64,000 nucleotides of DNA from Lysobacter lycopersici (lineage in GTDB: Bacteria; Pseudomonadota; Gammaproteobacteria; Xanthomonadales; Xanthomonadaceae). This document shows, one piece after another, positions 1-7,788 of the stretch. Location of the stretch: contig NZ_CP041742.1 in the NCBI RefSeq assembly GCF_007556775.1, positions 744,001 through 808,000 on the forward strand, written 5' to 3'. Position 1 is the stretch's first letter, and each line of letters starts with the position of its first letter. The translations under genes and the position numbers were made by a program. Under the pieces are notes generated by a model. That model saw only the letters and a program-made list of their open reading frames with translations, searched no databases and was not told where the DNA came from.

Positions 1-135
1 ATCGCCGCGCAATGCGTCGATGACGGATACCACTTCGCCGGCGTAACTGCGCTGCTTGCGTTGCCGCGAACGCCATTCGGCTTTTTCCGCCGCGCCCCAA
101 GGTTGTCCGGGTGTTCCGACGGGATACGGTGTCAT
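1..135 (-). CDS. N-terminus of a probable M14-type metallocarboxypeptidase (runs off the window)
   Basis: An open frame on the minus strand starts at an ATG (133-135) and continues to base 1, giving 45 residues beginning MTPYPVGTPGQPWGAAEKAE and rich in Arg and Gln. The opening phrase (YPVGTPGxPWGxAE, then a basic RSRQRKQRSYA stretch) resembles, from memory, the N-terminus of a xanthomonad family of M14 zinc carboxypeptidases. No catalytic residue lies inside the window, so the assignment is tentative. The next gene, at 201-473, is on the same strand about 65 bases upstream. Confidence 0.4.
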   Translation of the reverse strand, partial: MTPYPVGTPGQPWGAAEKAEWRSRQRKQRSYAGEVVSVIDALRGD

Positions 136-200
136 GGCGGTCACGGTCGCGCTCGCAGGTTGCCTGCGGCCTAATCTAGCACCGCACCGGGCGCGGCCCG

Positions 201-473
201 TCAGGCGTGCAATGCGGTCAGCGATGCATGCAGGTGCGCGGACTCGAACATGCGCCGCAGCCGCAATTCCACGTCGCGGATGTCGGCGAGGCCCTGCGGT
301 GCGTACAGGGTGTAGACCGGGCGATCGCGGAAGCTTTCGGCAGGCGCCCTGCGGCCGACGCTGACATTGTTGGTGCCGCAGGCGCGCATCCACATGTCGC
401 GCAAGGCCGCCGGGCCGATGCTTTCGGTATTGCCCAGCGTGAACGTGAACAACGCGATCTGGTGCTGGGCCAT
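201..473 (-). CDS. small conserved hypothetical protein, 90 aa
   Basis: A 90-residue protein starting MAQHQIALFTFTLGNTESIG. I do not recognise a family. The first 35 residues look like a small globular alpha/beta fold, followed by an Arg-rich helical C-terminal half (DIRDVELRLRRMFES). There is no signal peptide or membrane segment. Two longer frames cross the same bases but have the Arg/Ala composition typical of shadows in GC-rich DNA, whereas this frame has mixed hydrophobic and polar residues. It is divergent from the YkgJ gene, with about 210 bases between them that presumably hold both promoters. Confidence 0.6.
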   Translation of the reverse strand: MAQHQIALFTFTLGNTESIGPAALRDMWMRACGTNNVSVGRRAPAESFRDRPVYTLYAPQGLADIRDVELRLRRMFESAHLHASLTALHA

Positions 474-684
474 GCGAACGCTCCTCTCGGCACCCGAGTA
501 TGCGCCTGTTGCATGGATTCGAACGAAAACGCGCGGAAATCACGGAACCTTCCGTCGTTATCGCGTAGGATAGCCGCGTACCACGTTCCTGCGTGCGTCC
601 CGTCCGACCGCTGCCATCGTCGCTCGCTGCGCTTCCTTCCACGCGTCACCGCCCTTCGCGGGTGGCGTCCCACCGGGAGCGTCC

Positions 685-1008
685 ATGCCGGGTTGCGGGA
701 TCCGCGAAACCGATGCCCCGCACTGCGATCGCTGCGACGCGGTCTGCTGCCGCCTGACCGTGGTGCTGATGCCGGAAGACCGCATCCCCGCGCGCTTCAC
801 CACGCGCAACTCGCACGGCGTCGAGGTCATGGCCCGCGACGAGGAAGGCTGGTGCGTCGCCGTCGATTCGGCACGCATGTGCTGTTCCATCTACGAACAG
901 CGCCCCGCGATCTGCCGCAAGTTCGCGATGGGCGGCCCCGCCTGCCGCGAAGTGCGCGCCGACTACGCCGATCGCAACGCCCGCGGCATCCCGCTGCGAC
1001 TGTATTGA
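685..1008 (+). CDS. YkgJ-family cysteine cluster protein
   Basis: A 107-residue protein with the YkgJ (zinc/iron-chelating domain) pattern: a CDRCDAVCC cluster near residue 14, then a CCSIYEQRPAICR block near residue 75. The C-x2-C-x3-CC and CC-x2-Y-x2-RPxxCR spacing is what defines the family. Members probably bind Fe-S or Zn, but their biochemical role is not established. It is the first gene of a tight three-gene plus-strand run; the next ATG is 12 bases past its stop, so co-transcription is likely. Confidence 0.8.
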   Translation: MPGCGIRETDAPHCDRCDAVCCRLTVVLMPEDRIPARFTTRNSHGVEVMARDEEGWCVAVDSARMCCSIYEQRPAICRKFAMGGPACREVRADYADRNARGIPLRLY

Positions 1009-1019
1009 ACGGAGAACCG

Positions 1020-1286
1020 ATGCCACCGTCGAAGAAAACCACGCCCGCCGCCACGCCCGCTTCCGTACCGCCGTCGAAGACCAGCCACCTGTTTTCCGCG
1101 CGCAAGCCCAATGAACGCTCGCCGCTCACCCACGAACGCGTCGCCGAGGACATCGAGGCCTTCCGCAAGGCCGGCGGCAAGATCGAGGTGCTGGGCGTGA
1201 CCCGCTCGTTGCTGCGCGTTGGCGTCGAAGCCGGCGATCCCGCACCCGCGATGCCGGCCAAGCCCGCCCCCACCCGCCGCCGCTGA
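1020..1286 (+). CDS. hypothetical protein, 88 aa
   Basis: The start is placed at the ATG at 1020, preceded by a GGAGAA motif; an in-frame opening far upstream exists but overlaps the YkgJ gene. The N-terminus is Lys/Pro/Thr-rich and probably disordered. The middle (residues 35-65, HERVAEDIEAFRKAGGKIEVLG) looks like a small helix plus strand. I do not recognise a family, although this segment resembles short DNA- or RNA-binding proteins in which a helix is followed by GGKIEVLG. The tail is Pro/Arg-rich. It lies in the same operon as the YkgJ gene. Confidence 0.6.
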   Translation: MPPSKKTTPAATPASVPPSKTSHLFSARKPNERSPLTHERVAEDIEAFRKAGGKIEVLGVTRSLLRVGVEAGDPAPAMPAKPAPTRRR

Positions 1287-1304
1287 CCCGCACGGAGACC
1301 GCAC

Positions 1305-1511
1305 TTGCCCAAGCCCAACTACGCCTTCGAGAAACGCCAGCGCGAACTGGCGAAGAAAAAGAAACAGGACGAAAAGGACGCACGCAAGCGCGAGGCGCGC
1401 GAAGCAGCCGCCGCGCAGGAAGCGATACCGGCGTCAACGCCGCAGGAACCGCGCACGCCAATCGAACCTCCCGTCCCGGGCCCGCGCGTCCATCGCCGGC
1501 AACCGTCATAG
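1305..1511 (+). CDS. small highly charged hypothetical protein, 68 aa
   Basis: Starts with TTG at 1305 behind a GGAG motif ten bases upstream. The first 40 residues are strongly charged and helical (FEKRQRELAKKKKQDEKDAR), then the chain becomes Pro-rich. Short Lys-rich proteins opening with PKPNYxFEKRQRELAKKKK are widespread in beta- and gammaproteobacteria and have no assigned function. It is the third gene of the plus-strand run and converges on the DUF1801 gene. Confidence 0.6.
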   Translation: MPKPNYAFEKRQRELAKKKKQDEKDARKREAREAAAAQEAIPASTPQEPRTPIEPPVPGPRVHRRQPS

Positions 1512-1535
1512 CGCGACGCAGGCCGCGCGCAGGCC

Positions 1536-2003
1536 TCAGCCCGCCGCCTGCTTCACCAGCGCGGCGAGCTTCTTCTCGTCGGCGGCGGTGAGTTTCAGCA
1601 GCGCGAACGAGGTGGGCCACATTGCGCCGTCGTCGAGTTTCGCTGCATCGTTGAAGCCGAAGGTCGCGTAACGGTCGCCGAATTTCTTCGCATCCTTGAA
1701 AAAGCACACGACCTTGCCGTCCGCGTTCGCGTACGCCGGCATCCCGTACCAGGTCTTCGGCAGCAACTGCGGCGCGGCCGCCTTGACCATGGCGTGCAGG
1801 CGCGTGGCCATGGCGCGATCCGATTCGTGCATCGCCGCGACCTTGGACAGCAGGTCGGCTTCGCCCTCGGCCCTGCCCTTTTCCGCCTTCAGTTCGCGCG
1901 CGCGTTCCTTCATCGCCGCCTTTTCCGCGGCGCTGAAGCCGGACGGCGACGACGCGGCTTTCTTCGCGGTTTTTCCCGTGGCCTTCTTCGCTGGCTGTTT
2001 CAT
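1536..2003 (-). CDS. DUF1801 / YdhG-like domain protein
   Basis: A 155-residue protein. The Lys/Ala-rich first 45 residues are probably flexible. The rest carries the DUF1801 pattern, with a core around PKTWYGMPAYANADGKVVCFFKDAKKF (in part) and a Phe-rich GDRYATFGF strand. Bacterial members include YdhG/frataxin-like iron chaperones, but most are uncharacterised, so no specific reaction is claimed. It is a monocistronic minus-strand gene. Confidence 0.75.
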   Translation of the reverse strand: MKQPAKKATGKTAKKAASSPSGFSAAEKAAMKERARELKAEKGRAEGEADLLSKVAAMHESDRAMATRLHAMVKAAAPQLLPKTWYGMPAYANADGKVVCFFKDAKKFGDRYATFGFNDAAKLDDGAMWPTSFALLKLTAADEKKLAALVKQAAG

Positions 2004-2078
2004 GCCCGTTGCTCCGTCACGTGGGCGGCCAGCGTAGCGCGAAGGGCTCGACGAACGGAACCGACGGCTGCGCGTCGA

Positions 2079-2510
2079 CTACAGGTCGAGCCCCTCGCGC
2101 ACCTTGACGATGAAGGTCAGTGCGCCGCCACTGCGCAGCGCGCCCTTCGTCACCCGCACGAAGAACGGGATGGTGCCGTTGCCGACCACCGACCATTGCT
2201 GGTGCACGAGGTGGTACATGCCTTCGAGGCCGGGAATGTTCTCAAGTTCCACCACGAAGAAGCTGCTGGCCTCGTCGAACAGGTGGCCCAGCTGCCACAG
2301 CTTGAAGTTGGATTTCTTGAGGCCCGCGACCGGCGCGCCGTCCTTGTCGAGCACGCGCACGGCGATGATCAGCCGGTCGTCGTCCTTGAGGATCGCGCCC
2401 TGCGCCGAGACCAGCAGCGGCCCGCTGGCGATGGTCGGTTTCGGGGTGTTCGTCGCCGTGAGGTCCGGGCGCCTGGTGGCGGTGACGCCGCCGGTTTTCT
2501 TCTTCGCCAT
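2079..2510 (-). CDS. hypothetical protein, 143 aa
   Basis: The frame is open further upstream, but the ATG at 2510 (MAKKKTGG) is chosen because a GAGGAG motif sits 5-10 bases before it. After a Lys/Thr-rich tail the protein has an Ig-like beta pattern (LLVSAQGAILKDDDRLIIAV, VLDKDGAPVAGLKKSNFKLW) that resembles invasin/Big-type beta-sandwich segments with a VxxxDGxPVxGL turn. No signal peptide is evident, so the cellular location is unclear. I cannot name a family. Confidence 0.55.
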   Translation of the reverse strand: MAKKKTGGVTATRRPDLTATNTPKPTIASGPLLVSAQGAILKDDDRLIIAVRVLDKDGAPVAGLKKSNFKLWQLGHLFDEASSFFVVELENIPGLEGMYHLVHQQWSVVGNGTIPFFVRVTKGALRSGGALTFIVKVREGLDL

Positions 2511-2644
2511 CGTTGCGCTCCTCGCGCGGGGTGGTTTTCCTGCCAACGCGGGCGGAAGCGGCGACAGGACACGCCACGGACGGTTAACGGTTTCTTGCCT
2601 GCCGATTACCGATGCTGCGGCATCCATTGCCCCGCAGCCCCGCC

Positions 2645-3334
2645 ATGAAGCCGACGATCACCGCCTTCGAACGTTCGCCCGACTGCGGCCGCGGCCTCGC
2701 GCGCGACATGCGCGTGCGCTGGGCGCTGGAGGAAGTCGGCCAGCCGTACGACGTGCGCCTCGTGTCGTTCTCCGGGATGAAGGAGCCCCCGCACCTGGCA
2801 CGCAATCCGTTCGGGCAGATCCCGACCTACGAGGAAAACGGCCTCGTGCTGTTCGAATCCGGCGCGATCGTGCTGCACATCGCGAACCACCATTCGGGCC
2901 TGTTGCCGGACGATGCCGATGCGCGCATGCGCGCGATCGCGTGGATGCTCGCCGCGGTCGCCACCCTGGATCCGCCGATCATGGATCGTTCGCTGTGCGC
3001 GCTGTTCGAACGCGACCAGCCCTGGCACGCGCAACGCCTGGCAACCCTCGACACGCAGGTGCGCAAGCGACTCGGCGAACTCTCCCGCCACCTGGGCGAT
3101 GCCGAGTGGCTGGAGGGCGCGTTCAGCGCCGGCGACCTGATGACGGTGCATGTGCTGCTGAGGCTGCGCGGCTCGGGCCTCCTGGACGAGGTCCCGAACC
3201 TCGCCACCTACGTCGCGCGCGGCGAAGCGCGGCCCGCCTACCAGCGCGCGTTCGAGGCGCAGCGGGCAGTGTTCGCTGCTTCCTCGCCGCAGGGCGGAAC
3301 CGCCGAAGGCGATTCCGCCACGACCATCGCATGA
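2645..3334 (+). CDS. glutathione S-transferase family protein
   Basis: A 229-residue protein from the ATG at 2645. The N-terminal thioredoxin-like half includes the RWALEEVGQPYDV helix, the cis-Pro segment NPFGQIPTYEENG and the acidic FESGAI turn that binds the glutathione gamma-glutamyl group. The C-terminal half is all-helical (SAGDLMTVHVLLRL). Substrate is unknown. The last 16 or so residues (SPQGGTAEGDSATTIA) are encoded by a REP palindrome at 3291-3320, so the native tail was probably replaced when the repeat arrived. Confidence 0.8.
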   Translation: MKPTITAFERSPDCGRGLARDMRVRWALEEVGQPYDVRLVSFSGMKEPPHLARNPFGQIPTYEENGLVLFESGAIVLHIANHHSGLLPDDADARMRAIAWMLAAVATLDPPIMDRSLCALFERDQPWHAQRLATLDTQVRKRLGELSRHLGDAEWLEGAFSAGDLMTVHVLLRLRGSGLLDEVPNLATYVARGEARPAYQRAFEAQRAVFAASSPQGGTAEGDSATTIA

Positions 3335-3368
3335 TGGTGGAATCTCCCTGCGGGAGGTTCCGCCCTAC
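3291..3368. repeat. pair of REP palindromes between GST and AhpD-like genes
   Basis: Two imperfect palindromes of the same family as those around the RAYT gene. The first (3291-3320) has a central CCGCC-GAA-GGCG stem and lies inside the GST reading frame. The second (3336-3368) has the CTCCC-TGC-GGGAG stem in opposite orientation, and its terminal CCTAC supplies the TAG stop (3365-3367) of the minus-strand AhpD-like gene. They form a BIME-like inverted pair between convergent genes, where they may also act as a terminator. Confidence 0.8.
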
Positions 3369-3832
3369 GCGGCCTTCGCCTTGGGCACGCGGTAATGCCC
3401 GCCGATCGTGCGCGCGGCGATGTTGATCCGGTTCCAGCCGTTGATCGCAACCACCAGCAGGGTCAGGTCGACCAGCGCGTCTTCGTCGAACACCTTCTTC
3501 GCGCGTTCGTACAAGGCATCCGGAACCGCATCGTGCGAATCGAGTTCGGTCAGTTCCTCGGCCCAGGCCAGCGCGACCTGCTCGCGTTCGCTGTACAGCG
3601 TGGTTTCGCGCCACGCCGGCAACACGTACAGGCGTTGCTCGGTCTCGCCGGCGGCGCGCGCATCCTTGCTGTGCATGTCCAGGCAGAACGCGCAGCCGTT
3701 GATCTGCGACACGCGCATCAGCACCAGTTGCTGCAGTTCGGGTTCCAGCCGGCCGCCGTCGTGCACCTGCATGCTCAGGGCGAGCAGCGGCTGCATGGCG
3801 GGGTAATGCTTCTGCACGGAAAAACGGCTCAT
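3365..3832 (-). CDS. AhpD-like carboxymuconolactone decarboxylase-family protein (ECF41 partner)
   Basis: A 155-residue protein with the AhpD/CMD core. The redox pair is C47-x-x-C50 with H54 (NGCAFCLDMHSKDAR), followed by the typical helices WRETTLYSEREQVALAWAE and VAINGWNRINIA. It is probably a peroxidase or alkylhydroperoxidase-type enzyme. It lies 41 bases downstream of an ECF41 sigma factor on the same strand; the carboxymuconolactone decarboxylase/oxidoreductase/epimerase class is the usual target of ECF41 regulators. The stop codon is provided by an adjacent REP element. Confidence 0.85.
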   Translation of the reverse strand: MSRFSVQKHYPAMQPLLALSMQVHDGGRLEPELQQLVLMRVSQINGCAFCLDMHSKDARAAGETEQRLYVLPAWRETTLYSEREQVALAWAEELTELDSHDAVPDALYERAKKVFDEDALVDLTLLVVAINGWNRINIAARTIGGHYRVPKAKAA

Positions 3833-3873
3833 GGTGGAGGCTCCTTGGTCGCGCGGCCGGGATGGCCGCCGCT

Positions 3874-4773
3874 TCAATGCAAGGACGCGGACGCGGCCGG
3901 TTTCGTGACAGCGAGCAACCGCGCGAGCTTTTCCGGGTTGCGCAAGGCATGGATCGCGGTGATGCGCCCGCCCTCGCATTCGATCCACATCGCGGTGGAC
4001 AGCGTCGTCCCCTCGTACATGAACAGCGCCGGCGCGCCGTTGAGCGTCGCGGTTTCGAACCGCACGCCGTGGCCTTCCATGTTGCGCGCCAGTTGCAGGT
4101 ACAGCCGCGCCAACCGCTCGGCGCCGTGCAGCGGATGCAGCGTCGCGCGGGCGACCCCGCCGCCGTCGCTGATGTGCACCGCGTCCTCGGCGAACAGCGC
4201 CTGCAGCGTGTCCATGCCGGGCGCGCGCATCGCCTCGACGAAGCGCTGCAGCAGGCGCCGTTGCGCGGTTTCGTCGACGTGGAAGCGCGGCCGTCCCTCG
4301 CGCAGCCTCGCCCTGGCGCGATGCACGCGCTGGCGGCAGGCGTCCTCGCCGATGCCGAGGATCGCCGCAGCCTCGGCGTGGCCGTAGTCGAACACCTCGT
4401 GCAGCAGGAACGCCGCGCGTTCCTCCGGGCCCAGCCGTTCGAGCAGCAGCAGGAAGGAGAGCGTCAGCGATTCGTCGCGTTCGAACACCGCGTCCGGGCG
4501 TTCGGCCTCCGGCGCCAGCGGTTCGGGCAGCCACGGCCCGGCGTAGTGCTCGCGCTCGGCCTTGGCGCGACGCAGGCGATCCAGCGCGAGGCGCGTGGTG
4601 ACGGTGACCAGCCACGCCTCGGGATCGTCCAGCGCGGCGGCGTCCTGCGCCTGCAACCGCAGCCATGCGTCGTGCAGCACGTCCTCCGCATCGGCGGGCG
4701 TGCCGAGCATGCGATAGGCCAGCCCGAACAGGCGATTGCGGTGTCGTTCGAACAGGGCGATGTCGGGATCCAT
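3874..4773 (-). CDS. sigJ: ECF41-group RNA polymerase sigma factor with SnoaL-like C-terminal domain
   Basis: Sigma region 2 (LFGLAYRMLGTPADAEDVLH) and region 4 (EERAAFLLHEVFDYGHAEAA) are followed by a C-terminal NTF2/SnoaL-like domain. Three ECF41 signatures are present: WLPEP in the linker, DGGG at the start of the C-terminal domain and NPEKL near the end. In this group the fused domain controls sigma activity, so no anti-sigma gene is needed and none is seen. The start at 4773 is preferred over the ATG at 4785 because a GGAGG motif lies between the two. The gene precedes its likely target, the AhpD-like gene. Confidence 0.88.
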   Translation of the reverse strand: MDPDIALFERHRNRLFGLAYRMLGTPADAEDVLHDAWLRLQAQDAAALDDPEAWLVTVTTRLALDRLRRAKAEREHYAGPWLPEPLAPEAERPDAVFERDESLTLSFLLLLERLGPEERAAFLLHEVFDYGHAEAAAILGIGEDACRQRVHRARARLREGRPRFHVDETAQRRLLQRFVEAMRAPGMDTLQALFAEDAVHISDGGGVARATLHPLHGAERLARLYLQLARNMEGHGVRFETATLNGAPALFMYEGTTLSTAMWIECEGGRITAIHALRNPEKLARLLAVTKPAASASLH

Positions 4774-4804
4774 GGCGTCCTCCATGCGGTGCGTCCAGGG
4801 CCAG

Positions 4805-4831
4805 GACGAACGACGGGGCCGGAACGTGACC
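4805..4831 (-). promoter_or_regulatory. candidate ECF41-type autoregulatory promoter
   Basis: Read on the minus strand, GGTCACG (4831-4825) is followed by a 16-base spacer and CGTC (4808-4805), just upstream of the sigma gene. The ECF41 consensus as I recall it is TGTCACA in the -35 and CGTC in the -10 at about this spacing. Five of seven bases match in the -35 and all four in the -10. Its location is right for autoregulation of the sigma/AhpD operon. Confidence 0.45.
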
Positions 4832-4909
4832 GTCGCGCCGTTGTCCGCGATCCGCCCGGTTTATCGTAAGACCCGGTACCAACCATCCGGCGACACAGGG
4901 AGGCGTGCC

Positions 4910-6433
4910 ATGGCCAGGATCGAGCGGCCGTTCTACCCCATCATCTACGTCCGCGGCTACGCGATGACCAAGGACGAGATCGTGCAGACCACCTCGACGC
5001 CCTACATGGGCTTCGAGGCCGGTTCGACCAAGATCCGCCAGGCGCAGGACGGCAAGGTGGTGAAGTTCGTGTTCGAATCGCCGCTGGTGCGGTTGATGAA
5101 GGACTACGACTACCGCGACACCTACGCTTCCGGCGCGGAGAGCGCCGCGCGCCTGCCGGCGCGCAGCATCTCGATCCACCGCTACTACGACGAGGCCGAC
5201 CCGGCCTTCGGCGACGGCAAGGTGCCATCGATCCCGGACGCCGCCAAGACACTGGCCCAGCGCATCCTCGCCCTGCGCGACAGCATCTGCGGCAACAACG
5301 AAGCCGATCGCAAGGCGTTCAAGGTCTACCTCGTCGCGCATTCCATGGGTGGGCTGGTCTGCCGCTGCCTGCTGCAGAACCCGGACGTCGCGACCGCCGA
5401 AGTGCGCAAGATGGTGGACAAGGTGTTCACCTACGCCACGCCGCACAACGGCATCGAGGTGGGCGGCATCAACGTGCCGAGCCTGCTTTCCTTCAACGAC
5501 ATGAACAACTTCAACCGCAAGGTCATGTCGCAGTACCTGAAGGTGCCGGCGGACAAGGCCAACACCCTCGGCGATTCGGGTTATCCGCCGGAACGGCTGT
5601 TCTGCCTCGTCGGCACCAACAGCCGCGATTACGCGGTCGCCCACGGCCTGTCCGCGCTCGCGGTCGGGCAGATGAGCGACGGCCTGGTGAAGATCGAGAA
5701 CGCCTACGTCCCCGGCAGCCCGCGCGCCTTCGTCAACCGCAGCCACAGCGGCTTCTTCGGCATCGTCAATTCCGAGGAGGGCTACCAGAACCTGGTGCGC
5801 TTCCTGTTCGGCGACATCTGCGCGACCGGCAAGCTGGACATCACCGCCCTGCCCTTCCCGCCGGAGATCGAGCGCGCGCGCAAGGCCGGCAAGAAGATCG
5901 CTTCGTCCTACTACATCGAGGCCACGGTCGCGCCGCGCGGCGCCTACACCTACGAGCTGACCAGCCGCAGCAAGTCGCAGGAAAGCGCGATGCGCCGCGA
6001 ATACTCCGAACTTTTCGACAAGAACGGCAACCTGCTCAAGGACGCGCGTTCGCCGACGCTGTTCTCGGTGTTCCTCGACAGTTCCAAGATCATGGCCGGC
6101 AGCGAAGTCGCGTTCTCGATCGAGCTGGCGGTGTCGAACGCGGGCTACGAGATCGACGGCGCGCTGTTCCTGAAGCAGCACATCCCGGCGGAATACCTGT
6201 TCCGCGACACGCTGGTGCTGTTCGCCAAGCGCGACGACGGGGAATGGAAGCTTCGCTACGTCTGGGCCGACCAGAACTGGGCGACCGGCCCGAAGGACCA
6301 GGCGGCGCTGGTGCGCATCGGGCAGAAGGCGAACGGCATCCCGCAGAAATCGGCATCGGGGTTCGTGGTGCCGCTGCAATCCAACAAGGGCTTCCAGGGC
6401 GAGCTGACGATCGCGTTGTCGCCGTGGAGTTGA
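4910..6433 (+). CDS. lipase-like alpha/beta hydrolase, 507 aa
   Basis: The start at 4910 follows an AGGGAGG ribosome-binding site. The N-terminal part has the nucleophile elbow AHSMGG (Ser145) after a KVYLV strand, as in triacylglycerol lipases and PGAP1-like esterases, followed by FTYATPHNGIEVGGI, the usual second-strand segment of such lipases. Residues beyond about 340 form a separate beta-rich domain (FSIELAVSNAGYEIDGALF) of unknown role. There is no signal peptide, so a cytoplasmic enzyme is likely. Substrate is unknown. The gene is divergent from the ECF41 operon. Confidence 0.75.
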   Translation: MARIERPFYPIIYVRGYAMTKDEIVQTTSTPYMGFEAGSTKIRQAQDGKVVKFVFESPLVRLMKDYDYRDTYASGAESAARLPARSISIHRYYDEADPAFGDGKVPSIPDAAKTLAQRILALRDSICGNNEADRKAFKVYLVAHSMGGLVCRCLLQNPDVATAEVRKMVDKVFTYATPHNGIEVGGINVPSLLSFNDMNNFNRKVMSQYLKVPADKANTLGDSGYPPERLFCLVGTNSRDYAVAHGLSALAVGQMSDGLVKIENAYVPGSPRAFVNRSHSGFFGIVNSEEGYQNLVRFLFGDICATGKLDITALPFPPEIERARKAGKKIASSYYIEATVAPRGAYTYELTSRSKSQESAMRREYSELFDKNGNLLKDARSPTLFSVFLDSSKIMAGSEVAFSIELAVSNAGYEIDGALFLKQHIPAEYLFRDTLVLFAKRDDGEWKLRYVWADQNWATGPKDQAALVRIGQKANGIPQKSASGFVVPLQSNKGFQGELTIALSPWS

Positions 6434-6454
6434 GGCGAAACGATGCGGAGCGCG

Positions 6455-7444
6455 TCAGGGAGCCGGCGTTCCCGGCACGGTTTCGATGCGGTTGCGCCCG
6501 CCCGCCTTGGCGGCATACAGCGCACGATCGACCGCCTCGAGGAAATCGACCGGCTGCGATTCCGCCGCGACCACGACCGTGCCGACGCCGAGGCTGGCGG
6601 TCACCGCATCGCCCGCTTCGGACCCGGCATGCGGAATGCGCAATCCGGCGATCGCCTGCACGCACGATTCGGCGATCGCACGCGCCGCATCGGGAGACGT
6701 GTCCGGCAGCAGCAGGATGAATTCCTCGCCGCCGAAACGCGCGGCCAGGTCGCGCGGCCTGCGCGCGATCTCCTTCAGCGCATGCGCGATCCGCTGCAGG
6801 CACTCGTCGCCCTTCACGTGCCCGTAGCCGTCGTTGAACTGCTTGAAGTAATCGATGTCCAGCGCCACCAGCGAAAGGGGCTTGCGGCTGCGGCGCGCGT
6901 CGTTCCATTCCGCCTGGAAGCGCTGGTCGAACATGCGGCGGTTCGCGATCCCGGTCAGCCCGTCGGTCAACGACAGCATCTCCAGCCGCTTGTGCAGGCG
7001 CAGCACTTCTTCCTCGGCGCGCTTGCGCTCGCTGATGTCGAACATGAAGCCGATCAGGCTGTCGACCTCGCCATCGGCGTTGCGCACCACGTGCACCACG
7101 TCGCGGATCCAGACGTAGCCGCCCGCCTGCGTCAACGCGCGATAGTCGGCCTCGTGGTCCACGCCCGCCTTGGATTGCGAGACGCAGAAATTCACCACGT
7201 AGTCGCGGTCGTCCGGGTGCATGCGCGCGACCCAGTCGTCGACCGTTCGCCAGCTGCCCGGCTCCCAACCCAGCAATTCCCCGATCTGCGGACCGATGTA
7301 GGCGAAGCGCATCGTGGCCCAGTCGATCTTCCACGGGATCGCCCGGGTGGATTCGAGCAACGTCTTGTACACCCCCGCCTGCTCGGCCACGTCCTGGCCG
7401 TGCGCGGTTCCAAAATCCATTTCAGATGGCGTGTTCATCGACAT
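6455..7444 (-). CDS. PAS-domain diguanylate cyclase
   Basis: A 329-residue protein from the ATG at 7444 (MSMNTPSEM; a second ATG lies six bases later). An N-terminal PAS/PAC sensor (GWEPGSWRTVDDWVARMHPD, then GFMFDISERKRAEEE) is joined by a short helix to a GGDEF domain with the SLTDGLTGIANRR opening and an intact GGEEF active site. An RxxD inhibitory site (RPRD) lies five residues upstream, so product feedback by cyclic di-GMP is expected. There are no membrane segments. The signal sensed is unknown. Confidence 0.88.
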   Translation of the reverse strand: MSMNTPSEMDFGTAHGQDVAEQAGVYKTLLESTRAIPWKIDWATMRFAYIGPQIGELLGWEPGSWRTVDDWVARMHPDDRDYVVNFCVSQSKAGVDHEADYRALTQAGGYVWIRDVVHVVRNADGEVDSLIGFMFDISERKRAEEEVLRLHKRLEMLSLTDGLTGIANRRMFDQRFQAEWNDARRSRKPLSLVALDIDYFKQFNDGYGHVKGDECLQRIAHALKEIARRPRDLAARFGGEEFILLLPDTSPDAARAIAESCVQAIAGLRIPHAGSEAGDAVTASLGVGTVVVAAESQPVDFLEAVDRALYAAKAGGRNRIETVPGTPAP

Positions 7445-7788
7445 GCGGCTCCGGCCGGGAGGTCGAGGCGCATCGCGTGCATTGCGGCGCGCGGTGACCC
7501 CGGTCGAATCGATGGTAGCAGCGCATTCGCGCGCGAAACGCGAGGATGCGGGGCAATGCGCAATAACGCGACGACAGGCACTTTTCCCTTGCCCAGGCGC
7601 GTCGGATTGCGACCACGGGCAACAGGAAATGCGACGCAAATCGGCAGCACTTGCCTCGCATCGGGCCAGGGCCGTCCGTCTCCCGGCGACCGAAGGCCAT
7701 ACCGACTTCCGGCACGTTCATCGATACCCGGCCGGGCCTAGCGTTGCGGCGTTCGATCCGGCGCATCCGGCGCCACCAAGGGGCCGAC
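7445..7788. other. intergenic region between divergent cyclase and phoD
   Basis: 344 bases without a convincing gene. Open frames here have shadow-like Arg/Ala composition. It must contain the promoters of the divergent GGDEF and PhoD genes. I see no clear operator or hairpin. Confidence 0.5.

Noticed and set aside
3833-6379. 1004-residue minus-strand frame covering the lipase and sigma genes
   Set aside because: Beyond the AhpD-like gene it is a shadow of the sigma factor and lipase genes, which carry clear domain motifs in their own frames.
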